In this document: piece by piece, positions 16,200 through 24,650 of the stretch
Numbering within the stretch: the stretch's first letter is position 1
How the letters are laid out: the number at the start of each line of letters is the position of its first letter
Assembly: GCA_035513295.1 (NCBI GenBank)
Contig: DATKCH010000011.1
Location: 31,029 to 95,028 of the forward strand
Direction: 5' to 3'
Length of the DNA: 64,000 nt
Origin: DATHRK01 sp035513295
GTDB taxonomy: Bacteria > Gemmatimonadota > Gemmatimonadetes > Longimicrobiales > RSA9
Translations under genes and position numbers: made by a program
The notes under the pieces: generated by a model
Databases searched by the model: none
The model's input: only the letters and a program-made list of their open reading frames with translations
What the model was told of the DNA's origin: nothing

Positions 16200-16832
16200 A
16201 TGCCCGAGGCCTTTCCGGAATTCGACAAGAAGCCGTCCGCGGCGAGCCCCGCTGACTCCGATGGGACCGCCAACGCCCACGACCCGCAAGAGGAAGACCG
16301 GTTCGAAGAGCCGGCCATCCCGGCCGCGGCGCCGACGGATGCGCCGCACGCCGCGGCGGATGACGCCACCGAAGTGGAGCTCGGAGAGGAATCCCGTACC
16401 AGCCGCGGTGACGTGTCCGCAGCGGACGAGGGACCGGATCCCTGGAAGACCGCCGATTCGCCGGGAGACCGTTATGCCGACACCTATCACGCGGGCGTCA
16501 CGGGAAGCGGCTCGGGGCACGCGGAGCGCGAGCCCGCCGCGAGCATGGGCGAGGCCGAATCGGCGGAGGCCGTCGGACCGGACGGCACCGGGCTGGCCGG
16601 CGTGATGCGCCGTTGGGCGGTGGCGCGCAGCGCCGACGCCGCCGGCCGGCGCGCGGCGCTGGGGCTGGCCGACCACGTGGAAGCCGTGGAGACCCGGCTC
16701 GGCGGCGTCCTCGGGGGCCCCCTGCGGGACCGGGGGTTGGATGGGCTGGCGCGCAGGGTCGAGCGCAACCCTTTCGCCACCATCGCGGGAGCCGTTTTCG
16801 CGGGGTGGATCGTCAACCGCATGCTGGACTGA
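16200..16832 (+). CDS. Acidic, disordered protein with C-terminal hydrophobic segment
   Basis: A 210-residue protein of unknown function. Residues 1-125 are rich in Asp, Glu, Ala and Pro and look disordered. About 130-185 is an amphipathic Ala/Arg helix, and the last 20 residues (ATIAGAVFAGWIVNRMLD) form one short hydrophobic helix. The C-terminal layout resembles ElaB/DUF883 ribosome- or membrane-associated proteins, but the match is weak. GGAG lies 8 bases before ATG 16200. It is divergent from the yggU-type gene and followed after 38 bp by the DUF3179 gene. Confidence 0.6.
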   Translation: MPEAFPEFDKKPSAASPADSDGTANAHDPQEEDRFEEPAIPAAAPTDAPHAAADDATEVELGEESRTSRGDVSAADEGPDPWKTADSPGDRYADTYHAGVTGSGSGHAEREPAASMGEAESAEAVGPDGTGLAGVMRRWAVARSADAAGRRAALGLADHVEAVETRLGGVLGGPLRDRGLDGLARRVERNPFATIAGAVFAGWIVNRMLD

Positions 16833-16870
16833 TCGGCGGACGGACCGCTCCGCTCGGAGTTCCTTCGCCC

Positions 16871-18058
16871 ATGAAGATTCGATTCCAGCTGCCGCCCCGA
16901 CGGCGCGCGTGGGGGCCGCGGGCGCGCGTGCGCGCATGGAGCGGGCTCATCCGGCCCGGGTTGGCCCTCTTCGCCGGCACCCTCGTGGCCGGGCGGGCGG
17001 CGGCACAGACCGCGGACCGACCGGGTCCGGTTCGGTCGGAATGGCGCACCGACTTCGAGTCGTACACGGTCCACCCCGACTCGCTGGTCCGATTCGGCCC
17101 GCGGGACGCGATCCCCGCCCTCAGCGACCCCGCGTTCGAGAGCCAGGCGTCGGCGAGCACCTGGCTGGAAGGGCGGGAACCGGTGGTGGTGGTCAGCGTG
17201 CGCGGGGACACGCGCGCCTATCCCGTGCAGATCCTGATGCAGCACGACGTCGTGAACGACGTCGTGGGCGGCACGCCGGTCGCGGTCACCTTCTGTCTGC
17301 TGTGCGGGAGCGCGATCGCCTACGACAGGCGCTTCGACGGCCAGGTCCTCGAGTTCGGCGTGGCGGGCGTGCTGCACAATTCCAACGTCGTGATCTACGA
17401 CCGGCAGACCGAGACCTTCTGGGCGCAGGCGGTCGGGTCCGGCCTGGTGGGCCGGTACGCGGGCTCGATGCTGGACTTCCTGTACGCGCCCACGCTGCCG
17501 TTCGCCGAGTTCCGGGCCGAATACCCGGACGCCCCGGTACTCTCCCGCGAGACCGGCTACGACCGCGATTATGGCCGGGGCCGCCTGCTCGATTACGAGG
17601 ATCGGGGGCCGCTGGAGCGCTTCTTCCGGCGCGACGTGGACGTGCGCCTGCCCGCCAAGGAGCGGGTGCTCGTGATCGATCGCGAGGGCGAGCAGGTCGC
17701 CTTCCCGTTCCGGGCGCTCGCCGAGGAGCGGGTGCTGGAGGCGACGGTGGCGGGCGAACCCGTCGTGGCGTTCTGGGCGCCCGGCACGGCGAGCATCTAC
17801 TCCGAGCGCACCGCCGATGGACCCGATGTCGGCGCGGCGGTGGGGTTTTCCCCGGTGGTCGATGGCGAACGCCTGCGCTTCCGGCCCTACGGCGAAGACC
17901 GCTTTCGGGATCGCGAGACGGCCACGGTGTGGTCGCTGTCGGGGCTGGCGACGGAAGGGCCGCTGGCCGGACGGAGGCTGCGCCAGGTGGACGAGGGCGT
18001 GCACTTCTGGTTCGCCTGGGCCGCCTACCGGCCCCGTACGCGCGTGGTCGAACGCTGA
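16871..18058 (+). CDS. DUF3179 domain-containing exported protein
   Basis: A 395-residue protein with an Arg-rich N terminus and a signal segment (GLALFAGTLVAGRAAAQ) cleaved near residue 46. The DUF3179 domain is marked by GDTRAYPVQILMQHDVVND, then VTFCLLCGSAIAYDR with its paired cysteines, and VLHNSNVVIYDRQT. The family is found in environmental bacteria and archaea; its biochemical role is unknown. The conserved CxxC could bind metal or form a disulfide. The gene ends 13 bp from the convergent DUF2254 gene. Confidence 0.88.
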   Translation: MKIRFQLPPRRRAWGPRARVRAWSGLIRPGLALFAGTLVAGRAAAQTADRPGPVRSEWRTDFESYTVHPDSLVRFGPRDAIPALSDPAFESQASASTWLEGREPVVVVSVRGDTRAYPVQILMQHDVVNDVVGGTPVAVTFCLLCGSAIAYDRRFDGQVLEFGVAGVLHNSNVVIYDRQTETFWAQAVGSGLVGRYAGSMLDFLYAPTLPFAEFRAEYPDAPVLSRETGYDRDYGRGRLLDYEDRGPLERFFRRDVDVRLPAKERVLVIDREGEQVAFPFRALAEERVLEATVAGEPVVAFWAPGTASIYSERTADGPDVGAAVGFSPVVDGERLRFRPYGEDRFRDRETATVWSLSGLATEGPLAGRRLRQVDEGVHFWFAWAAYRPRTRVVER

Positions 18059-18071
18059 CGAAGAGCGCGCC

Positions 18072-19538
18072 TCACGCCCGCCCGAGGAACCACTTCCGCT
18101 CCCACGACAGCGTCGATATCGTCACCCGCCCGGACACGAGCCGCTCCAGGTCTCTCAGCCGCTCGCGCACCCGCGCCGCGTCCGTCGGCCCGCGCAGGTG
18201 ACCCTCGCTCTCGGCCGCCAGGGCCCTCGCGTGGCGCAGGGCTTCGGCGCGGTCGGCCGCGGATTCGAGCTGAGCCGCCATGCCCGCGAGCGCCTCGAGC
18301 TGGTGCAGGCAGGCGTTGACGTCCCGGGCCACATACGGCTGGATACGGCCAAAGCCTTCCCCCAGGAAATCGGCAAAGTCCAGCGGCCGCGCCATCACGC
18401 GCACCTCCCCGGACGCGTCCACCCGCTTCCAGTCCGGCGCGACGCGGGCCGCCAGCGCGGCCCCGGCCGCGCTGAGCCAGTCAATGCACGCCGCCGCCGT
18501 GAACGGATCGTTTACCCCCGGCGACAGCGCCCGCGCCGCGATTTCCGCGAGCTCGTGGACCAGGAACACCACGTCCTGCGCGTGCGTGCGCTTGATCCCG
18601 AGCGCGAACGCTCCGCGCAGCCGCTCGACGACCTCCTCGGTGACCCGGGACGCCGGCCACGCGTACGCGAGCGGCTGGCCGTCCCTGGCGAAGTCCCCCG
18701 GACGCAGCACCAACCGCACCACCAGTCCGTGCTCCTCGGCGATCTCGGCCGGACCCCCAACGTCCAGTCGCTGCACGTAGCCCGTAGCGCGCGCACGCAC
18801 GGCGACCGCGTCCGGCGGCGCCGGGTCGGGGGAGAGATCGCGTGGCCGCGCATCGGGCCCGGCGCCCGCGCGTCCCGGCTCGCGGCTGCGCGCGGCCGCG
18901 CGCGCGTCCTCCCCCACCTCCTCCGGGAACAGCCCGTCGATGCCCTCGATCAGATCGCGCCCCACCGCGGCGATCACGTTGGACACGTGGATGCTCTGCG
19001 GCACGTGGTGGATGAAGTAGATCAGCACTCCCACGCTGAGGACCGCGAGCGCGAGCCCGACGAGGATGGCGGTGTGTGGAACGAAGGCGGTCTCCGCGGC
19101 GGCCACCGTCGCGTCCAGCGCCACCCGGGCGCTGACCTCGGAGGGGTCGCGGATGGTCCGCAGGACGAGGAGGCAGTAGAGGAACGTGGAGATGAATACG
19201 CCCAGGGTGACCTGGTTGCCGCGATCTCCCATGAAGTTGGTCAGGAGACGCGGACCGAACTGCGACGCCGCGTAGGCCACCGCCGCGATGGTGATCGAGA
19301 ATGTCACGCCGGCAACGGTGATCATCGAGCCGGCGATCGTCGACAGCAGGTCGCGCGCGCCCGCGGGCCTGTTCTCGTACAGCCACGGCACCGCCCCGAG
19401 CCAGTCCGATCCGATCGTCGAGTCGACATACACCGCGACGATCGAGAGCAGGATCGCCCCCAGCGCCATGATCGTGGGGATGAACCAGTAGCTCGACCGA
19501 ACGTCCTCCCAGGATTTCAGAAGCGCGGCTCGCGACAC
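18072..19538 (-). CDS. DUF2254 family membrane protein
   Basis: About 488 residues. Four transmembrane helices occupy the first 150 residues: FIPTIMALGAILLSIVAVYV, then MITVAGVTFSITIAAVAY, then VTLGVFISTFLYCLLVL, and a fourth near AILVGLALAVLSVGVLIYFI. A soluble C-terminal domain (about 160-480) contains the family's SPGVNDPFTAAACID segment. DUF2254 proteins are predicted inner-membrane proteins without settled function. I chose the GTG at 19538 because GGGGGAGG lies just upstream (short spacing); the frame is open to 19703. It is divergent from the hydrolase-OsmC gene. Confidence 0.85.
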   Translation of the reverse strand: MSRAALLKSWEDVRSSYWFIPTIMALGAILLSIVAVYVDSTIGSDWLGAVPWLYENRPAGARDLLSTIAGSMITVAGVTFSITIAAVAYAASQFGPRLLTNFMGDRGNQVTLGVFISTFLYCLLVLRTIRDPSEVSARVALDATVAAAETAFVPHTAILVGLALAVLSVGVLIYFIHHVPQSIHVSNVIAAVGRDLIEGIDGLFPEEVGEDARAAARSREPGRAGAGPDARPRDLSPDPAPPDAVAVRARATGYVQRLDVGGPAEIAEEHGLVVRLVLRPGDFARDGQPLAYAWPASRVTEEVVERLRGAFALGIKRTHAQDVVFLVHELAEIAARALSPGVNDPFTAAACIDWLSAAGAALAARVAPDWKRVDASGEVRVMARPLDFADFLGEGFGRIQPYVARDVNACLHQLEALAGMAAQLESAADRAEALRHARALAAESEGHLRGPTDAARVRERLRDLERLVSGRVTISTLSWERKWFLGRA

Positions 19539-19762
19539 GACCTCCCCCGTTTCGTTTTTTGTGCACGATGTCCCGCGCCGCGGCGCGGGCGCCTGCGCGC
19601 GTTCGGCGGCGTGCGCGCCTGGTCGAAGCATCGTCCCCGGGGCGGAACTTCCGTGCCAGATGGCGCCGATGACCTTGTGCGACGCCGCGACGACCCTGAA
19701 CATCGGCGCGCCCGGGGCGATCCCGGCGGCCCCTCCTCTTTTCCAGGAGCATCGGAGGCACG

Positions 19763-20986
19763 ATGACGACCAGACGGCTGACCTTTCCCGGGTCCGCCGG
19801 CGCGACCCTGTCCGCGATTCTCGAGCTGCCGGCGGACGGGAAGGCCGACGCGTACGCCCTGGTCGCTCACTGCTTCACGTGCTCCAAGGACCTCAAGGCG
19901 CTCGTGGCGATCTCGCGTACGCTGATCCGCGAACGCATCGGCGTGCTGCGGTTCGACTTCACGGGCCTGGGTCAGAGCGGCGGCGACTTCGTGGACACGA
20001 CGTTCACCAGCAACGTGGAGGATCTCGTCGCGGCGGCCGAGCATCTCGCGCAGGTGGAGGAGGCTCCGTCCCTTCTCGTCGGCCATTCCCTGGGCGGCGC
20101 CGCGGTGCTCCAGGCCGCGCACCGCTTGCCCGCCGTGCGCGCCGTGGCGACGATCGGCGCGCCCGCCGATCCCGCGCACGTCCTCGAGCTGGTGGAGTCG
20201 AGCCGCGAAGAGATCGTGCGCGACGGCGAGGCGACGGTGCGGATCGCGGGGCGGCCCTTCCGGATAGGGCGGCAGTTCCTCGAGGATCTCGAGGCGGAGC
20301 ACATGCGGGCGGCGATCGGCGAACTGCGACGAGCCCTGCTGGTCCTGCACTCTCCCGTCGACGAAGTCGTCGGCATCGACAACGCCGCGCGCATCTACGA
20401 CGCCGCCAGGCACCCCAAGAGCTTCGTGTCGCTGGACGACGCGGACCATCTGCTCACCGACACGGCGGATGCGCGCTATGTCGGGCGCGTCCTCTCGGCC
20501 TGGGCCAGCGCCTACATCACGGCGCCGGAGCGGCCGCGGGACGAGGCGCCGGTCGGTACCGGAGTCGTGACGCGCACGCCCGCCGGCGGCTTCCGGACCG
20601 AGGTCGTGGTGGGTCCGCACACGCTCATCGCCGACGAGCCGCTCGGCGTCGGGGGTACCAACGAGGGTCCGACGCCGTACGACCTGCTGGTGGCCGCGCT
20701 GGGATCCTGCACGGGTATGACGCTGCGCATGTACGCCGAGCGGAAGGGCTGGCCACTGGAGGAAGTCCGGGTGCGGCTGGCGCACGGCCGCGTGCATGCC
20801 GAGCATGGCAGGGACTGCGAGGATCGGAGGTCCTGCCTGGAGACGATCCGGCGGGAGGTGCGGATCATCGGCGCGCGGCTCGAGGACGGCCAGCGGGCGC
20901 GGCTCCTGGAGATCGCGGATCGCTGCCCGGTACACCGAACGCTGGAGGCGGGGGTGCGGATCGTTACGGAGGGAGGCGGACCGTGA
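19763..20986 (+). CDS. Fused alpha/beta hydrolase and OsmC-like domain protein
   Basis: A 407-residue two-domain protein. Residues 1-255 are an alpha/beta hydrolase with nucleophile elbow LLVGHSLGGAA, acid in HSPVDEV and likely catalytic His in DDADHLLTD. Residues 270-407 are an OsmC/Ohr-type domain with cysteine in LGSCTGMTLRMYA and a second in DRCPVHRTL, the pair that reduces organic hydroperoxides in OsmC. This hydrolase-OsmC fusion is a known architecture. GGAGG sits 5 bases before ATG 19763. It is first of three genes overlapping by GTGA (S66 peptidase, then CPBP protease). Confidence 0.92.
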   Translation: MTTRRLTFPGSAGATLSAILELPADGKADAYALVAHCFTCSKDLKALVAISRTLIRERIGVLRFDFTGLGQSGGDFVDTTFTSNVEDLVAAAEHLAQVEEAPSLLVGHSLGGAAVLQAAHRLPAVRAVATIGAPADPAHVLELVESSREEIVRDGEATVRIAGRPFRIGRQFLEDLEAEHMRAAIGELRRALLVLHSPVDEVVGIDNAARIYDAARHPKSFVSLDDADHLLTDTADARYVGRVLSAWASAYITAPERPRDEAPVGTGVVTRTPAGGFRTEVVVGPHTLIADEPLGVGGTNEGPTPYDLLVAALGSCTGMTLRMYAERKGWPLEEVRVRLAHGRVHAEHGRDCEDRRSCLETIRREVRIIGARLEDGQRARLLEIADRCPVHRTLEAGVRIVTEGGGP

Positions 20987-22041
20987 GGCGACGTTCTTTC
21001 ATGCGCAGCGCGGCGCTGGCCGCGGCCGGCGTCAGTCTCGGCGCCCCGGAGGCCGCGGCCGGCGAAGGGTCCGAGCGAGCGGCGGCGGGATCGGTGGAGG
21101 CCGTCAAGCCACGCAGGCTGCGCGCCGGATCCAGGGTGGCGCTCGTGAATCCCGCGGGCGCGACGTTCCGCAGACAGGACGTGGAAATCGTCGAGGACCG
21201 ACTCGCCGCGCTGGGGCTCGTGCCCGTGCGCGGGCGCCACATGCTGGACCGCCACGGTTACCTGGCCGGAACCGACGAGGCGCGCGCCTCCGACATCAAC
21301 GAGATGTTCGCCGACCCCACCGTCGAAGGCATCCTCGCGGTGCGCGGAGGGTGGGGCGCCGCGCGCCTGCTGCAACTGCTGGACTTCGATGCGATCGCCG
21401 CCAATCCCAAGGTGTTCATGGGCTACAGCGACATCACCACGCTGCTGCTCGCGTTCCAGGCCCGGACCGGCCTCGTGACGTTCCACGGACCCGTCGGCAC
21501 CTCGGAGTGGAACGATTTCTCGGTGGGCGCCCTGCGGGCGGTCGTGTTCGAAGGGACGGCTCCCACGATGCGCAACCCGACCGAGCTGGGATCGGATATC
21601 GCGCTCACCGACCACCGTCCCAGGGTCATCGCGCCGGGTCGCGCCAGCGGCAAGCTGCTGGGCGGGAACCTGACGGTGCTGGCGTCGCTCCTGGGAACGC
21701 CCTATCTGCCCGACTGGACCGGCGCGATCCTGTTCCTGGAGGACATCGGCGAGGCGATCTATCGCATCGACAGGCTGCTGACGCAGCTGGCGCTGGCCGG
21801 CGTCCTCGACGCGGTCGCAGGGGTCGTATTCGGCAAGTGCACCGACTGCGACCCGGAAAGCTCTGGCTCGCTGACCCTGCCGGAGGTGTTCGAGCACCAT
21901 CTGGGAGGCCTCGGGATTCCCGTCTGGGCCGGGGGGATGGTCGGCCACGTCCCGCACAAGTGGACGATTCCACTCGGGGTCCACGCCGAGATCGACACCG
22001 ATACCGCGACGCTCCGGCTCCTGGAGCCGGCGGTGCTGTGA
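20983..22041 (+). CDS. S66 family LD-carboxypeptidase-like protein with Tat-type signal
   Basis: A 352-residue serine peptidase of the LdcA/MccF family, which cleaves L,D-peptide bonds in muropeptides or inactivates peptide-nucleotides. The nucleophile motif is VFMGYSDITTLL, with the supporting Glu in LFLEDIGEAIYRID and His in VGHVPHKWTIPLG. The N terminus, RRRSFMRSAALAAAG, looks like a twin-arginine signal, so export of the folded enzyme is likely; most LdcA proteins are cytoplasmic. GTG at 20983 overlaps the previous stop (GTGA), with GGGAGG just upstream. Confidence 0.88.
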   Translation: MRRRSFMRSAALAAAGVSLGAPEAAAGEGSERAAAGSVEAVKPRRLRAGSRVALVNPAGATFRRQDVEIVEDRLAALGLVPVRGRHMLDRHGYLAGTDEARASDINEMFADPTVEGILAVRGGWGAARLLQLLDFDAIAANPKVFMGYSDITTLLLAFQARTGLVTFHGPVGTSEWNDFSVGALRAVVFEGTAPTMRNPTELGSDIALTDHRPRVIAPGRASGKLLGGNLTVLASLLGTPYLPDWTGAILFLEDIGEAIYRIDRLLTQLALAGVLDAVAGVVFGKCTDCDPESSGSLTLPEVFEHHLGGLGIPVWAGGMVGHVPHKWTIPLGVHAEIDTDTATLRLLEPAVL

Positions 22042-22667
22042 CCCTCCCGGGGGATCGCGGGGCGACGGAGGACGCGGAGTCCGACACGGGGCCCGGCGGG
22101 GAGCCGGGCGACGGTTCACCGACCCGCGACGCGACGCCCGTCCGGCTCGCTCCGGGCACGGCACTCGGGGACTACCTAGATCGAACCCGGAGCTACGGGG
22201 TCGCCCGGTTCGTGCTGGAGATGTCGGCGCTCGCCCTGCTGTTACGGATGCCGGCGGTCGTGCTCGCGGTCCAGTTGGGAGTGACGGAGGACGCCACGAC
22301 CGCCGACCAGCTGTTGGGCGAACTGGGTCTCATGTGGCTGGCCTTGCTGGCGCTGGTCTTCGCTCCGATCGTGGAAACCCTCCTCTTCCAGTGGGCTCCC
22401 ATCGCGTTCATCCGGTCGCTGGGTGGGGGTCCGACGTTCGCCGCCCTCGCGTCCGCGATGCTGTTCGCGCTCCTGCACTTCCAGAGCGGGATCGCCGCCG
22501 TGCTCGTGCACGTGCCGACGGGGCTCGTCCTTGCGTGGTGTTTCCTCGCGTGGAGGCACCGGAGCCTCCGAAAGGCGCTGTTGCTGCCGACCGCGGTGCA
22601 CTTCCTGCTGAACTTGCTCGCGCTCGGCGCCGCCGGGCTGAGCCTCCGCGGCGTCGGGAGCGCGTGA
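22038..22667 (+). CDS. CPBP family intramembrane protease-like protein
   Basis: A 209-residue protein. A charged, Gly/Asp-rich N terminus (1-45) precedes four or five hydrophobic helices. The CPBP (Rce1/Abi) motifs appear in modified form: FAPIVETLLFQW has the first catalytic Glu but lacks the usual EE pair and Arg, SAMLFALLHFQS gives the FxxxH motif, and TAVHFLLNLLA the terminal HxxxN. It may be a glutamic-type membrane protease or an inactive relative. GTG at 22038 overlaps the S66 stop (GTGA). It is convergent with the desaturase. Confidence 0.78.
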   Translation: MTLPGDRGATEDAESDTGPGGEPGDGSPTRDATPVRLAPGTALGDYLDRTRSYGVARFVLEMSALALLLRMPAVVLAVQLGVTEDATTADQLLGELGLMWLALLALVFAPIVETLLFQWAPIAFIRSLGGGPTFAALASAMLFALLHFQSGIAAVLVHVPTGLVLAWCFLAWRHRSLRKALLLPTAVHFLLNLLALGAAGLSLRGVGSA

Positions 22668-22685
22668 ATCGAGAGTCCCGGATTC

Positions 22686-23897
22686 TCAGGCCCCGGCCCC
22701 GCCCAGGTTCGGGCCCCGACGCGCGTTGGCCTCCGCTACGACCCGGTCCAGCGCCGCGCGCGCGGCGGCGGCGGCCTCGTCGATCTCCGCGCGCACGGAC
22801 GCCTTGATCTGATCGACGCGGGCGCGCCGTTCCACGGCGGCGCGGAGCGCTTCGGCTCTGATCTCCTCCATCCGCAGCCGCACGCGTTCCAGCTCCTCGG
22901 CGGCCTCCTCGCGCAGGTGGGCCAGCTCCGTGCGCGCGTCCTGGGCGAGCCGCTCGAGGGCCGCGGCGCGCGCCTCCAACTCCGCGCGGGCCGTGTCCGT
23001 AACGCGGTCGATCCAGGCCGCGATCTCCTCGCGGGCCTTGTCGACGCGCTCGCCGGCGTTTTCGACGCGCGCGGCCAGCGGCTCGGCGACGTTCTTCTCG
23101 TAGTACTTGGCCGTGAACTCCCGGACGCCGAGCGTGCGGGCGTAGACGATCTCCGCCAGTCGCAGCGCGGACAGAAGGCGGATGTAGAGCCAGCCGATGT
23201 CGAATTCCCACCACCTGGCCTCGAACTTGGCGGACCGTGGGTCGGCGTGGTGGTTGTTGTGCAGCTCCTCACCGACGATCCAGAGACCCAGCGGGTAGAT
23301 GTTCCGGCTCTCGTCCTTGGTGGCGAAGTTCCGGTACCCGAGCGCGTGCCCCACGCCGTTGATGACCTGACCGAAGATCGGAATCCAGACGGCCATGCCG
23401 GTCCAGACGATCAACCCCAGGATGGGGCCGAACAGATAGACGTCCAGGGCCATCATCGCGAGCAGCCCCTTCCAGCGGTGCCTCGAGTACACGCTCCGCT
23501 CGACCCAGTCGTCCGGGGTGCCCTTGCCGTACTTCTCGAGCATTTCCTCGTCCTCGATCGCCTCCTTGTAGAACCACACGCCGCCCAGGACGATCTGCCA
23601 GAAGCCCTCCTCGTGGGGTGAATGCGGGTCCCCGGGCCGGTCGCTGAAGGCGTGGTGCTTGCGGTGGACCGCCACCCATTCGCGGGTGTTCATGCCGGTG
23701 GTGAGCCACAACCACGCCCGCATGAAGTGCTCGACCGCGGGATGGAAGCGCACTCCCCCATGCGTCGCGGCGCGGTGCAGGTACAGCGTCACGCATATGT
23801 TCGTGATATGGCCCAGAACGGCCAGGTACACGAGGGAGATCCACCACGGGTGGGCGAGGACTTCGAATCCAGGCATGTCAGCTCCAAAGTGAGACAC
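22686..23897 (-). CDS. Acyl-CoA / fatty-acid desaturase with C-terminal coiled coil
   Basis: A 403-residue membrane di-iron desaturase that would introduce a double bond (probably delta-9) into an acyl chain. The three histidine boxes are HRAATH (41-46), HRKHH (78-82) and HNNHH (213-217), with hydrophobic helices at about 20-40, 150-185 and 235-250. The catalytic part ends near residue 265. Residues 270-393 are a long Glu/Arg/Ala heptad-rich helix, an added coiled coil that usual desaturases of this type (about 280-320 residues) lack. It is preceded by a 17-bp perfect hairpin at 23958-23996 and is convergent with the CPBP gene. Confidence 0.92.
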   Translation of the reverse strand: MSHFGADMPGFEVLAHPWWISLVYLAVLGHITNICVTLYLHRAATHGGVRFHPAVEHFMRAWLWLTTGMNTREWVAVHRKHHAFSDRPGDPHSPHEEGFWQIVLGGVWFYKEAIEDEEMLEKYGKGTPDDWVERSVYSRHRWKGLLAMMALDVYLFGPILGLIVWTGMAVWIPIFGQVINGVGHALGYRNFATKDESRNIYPLGLWIVGEELHNNHHADPRSAKFEARWWEFDIGWLYIRLLSALRLAEIVYARTLGVREFTAKYYEKNVAEPLAARVENAGERVDKAREEIAAWIDRVTDTARAELEARAAALERLAQDARTELAHLREEAAEELERVRLRMEEIRAEALRAAVERRARVDQIKASVRAEIDEAAAAARAALDRVVAEANARRGPNLGGAGA

Positions 23898-23957
23898 GGG
23901 GCCACCCCGGGCCCCCGGTCCGGCGTTGCCGTCTCGAACGACCGCCGAACATGACTA

Positions 23958-23996
23958 CCGCTCGGGGCGCGACGAGGTCCGTCGCGCCCCGAGCGG
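23958..23996. terminator. Strong 17-bp perfect hairpin
   Basis: Positions 23958-23974 pair perfectly with 23980-23996 around a 5-base loop (aggtc). The stem is very GC-rich (ccgctcggggcgcgacg). It lies between the BON-LysM stop and the desaturase start, both on the minus strand, so it probably ends the BON-LysM transcript. There is no T-tract, so it is an atypical intrinsic terminator, or an mRNA-stabilising or attenuating structure. Confidence 0.6.
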
Positions 23997-24072
23997 AGAG
24001 TATCGAAAGATGGACCCGGGGCCGGGCGAAATCAAACGTTTCCTCCGGCCGCCGGGACCGCCCGTCGTCCGC

Positions 24073-24537
24073 TCAGGCGTCGGGCGAGGCCGACAGCGGA
24101 ATGCGCAGCACCTGCCCCGGATAGATCTTGTCCGGGTCCTTCAGCATCGGCTTGTTCGCTTCGAAGATCTCCGGGTAGCGGCCGGCATCGCCGTAGTGTT
24201 CCCGCGCGATCTTGGACAGCGTGTCGCCCGATTTTACCGTGTGGAACTTGCCCTCGGGCGCGGGCGCCTTGACGGTGAGGCGGTCGTCGACGCGGGAGAC
24301 GCCGTGCACGTTGCCCGCGGCGAGGATCACCCGCTCGCGCACGGCCTGCGTGGCGACGGTCCCGTTGATCGTGGCCGTGCCGTCGTCGAACGCGACGCGA
24401 AAATCGTCCGGCCGCAGTCCGAGCCCCTGCACGTGGCGCGCGATCGCGCCCTCCATCGCCTTGTCGTCGGCCGCTGCCTTCTTGTCGGAGCCGGTGACCT
24501 TCTCACCTACGTCCTTCAGGAAGTCGAAAATTCCCAT
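24073..24537 (-). CDS. BON-LysM protein, Kbp/YgaU-like
   Basis: A 154-residue protein of the YgaU/Kbp type. The N terminus MGIFDFLKDVGEKVTG matches the family start. A BON domain (about 25-85) is followed by a LysM domain (about 97-148) with YTVKSGDTLSKIA-like FHTVKSGDTLSKIAREHYGD and a terminal YPGQVLRIPL. E. coli Kbp (149 residues) binds potassium in the cytoplasm; no signal peptide is seen here either. It is a single gene with its own promoter region (24538-24650) and a hairpin downstream. Confidence 0.88.
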   Translation of the reverse strand: MGIFDFLKDVGEKVTGSDKKAAADDKAMEGAIARHVQGLGLRPDDFRVAFDDGTATINGTVATQAVRERVILAAGNVHGVSRVDDRLTVKAPAPEGKFHTVKSGDTLSKIAREHYGDAGRYPEIFEANKPMLKDPDKIYPGQVLRIPLSASPDA

Positions 24538-24650
24538 GGTGGTCTCCTGTGGTCCGGGGTGCGCTTAACGATGCTTTTTTGATAACGCAAGGCTCGTTCC
24601 CGCCCCGGCTTGCGGCCCACCGTCCCGGAGGTCCGGCCCCGTGGCCGGCG

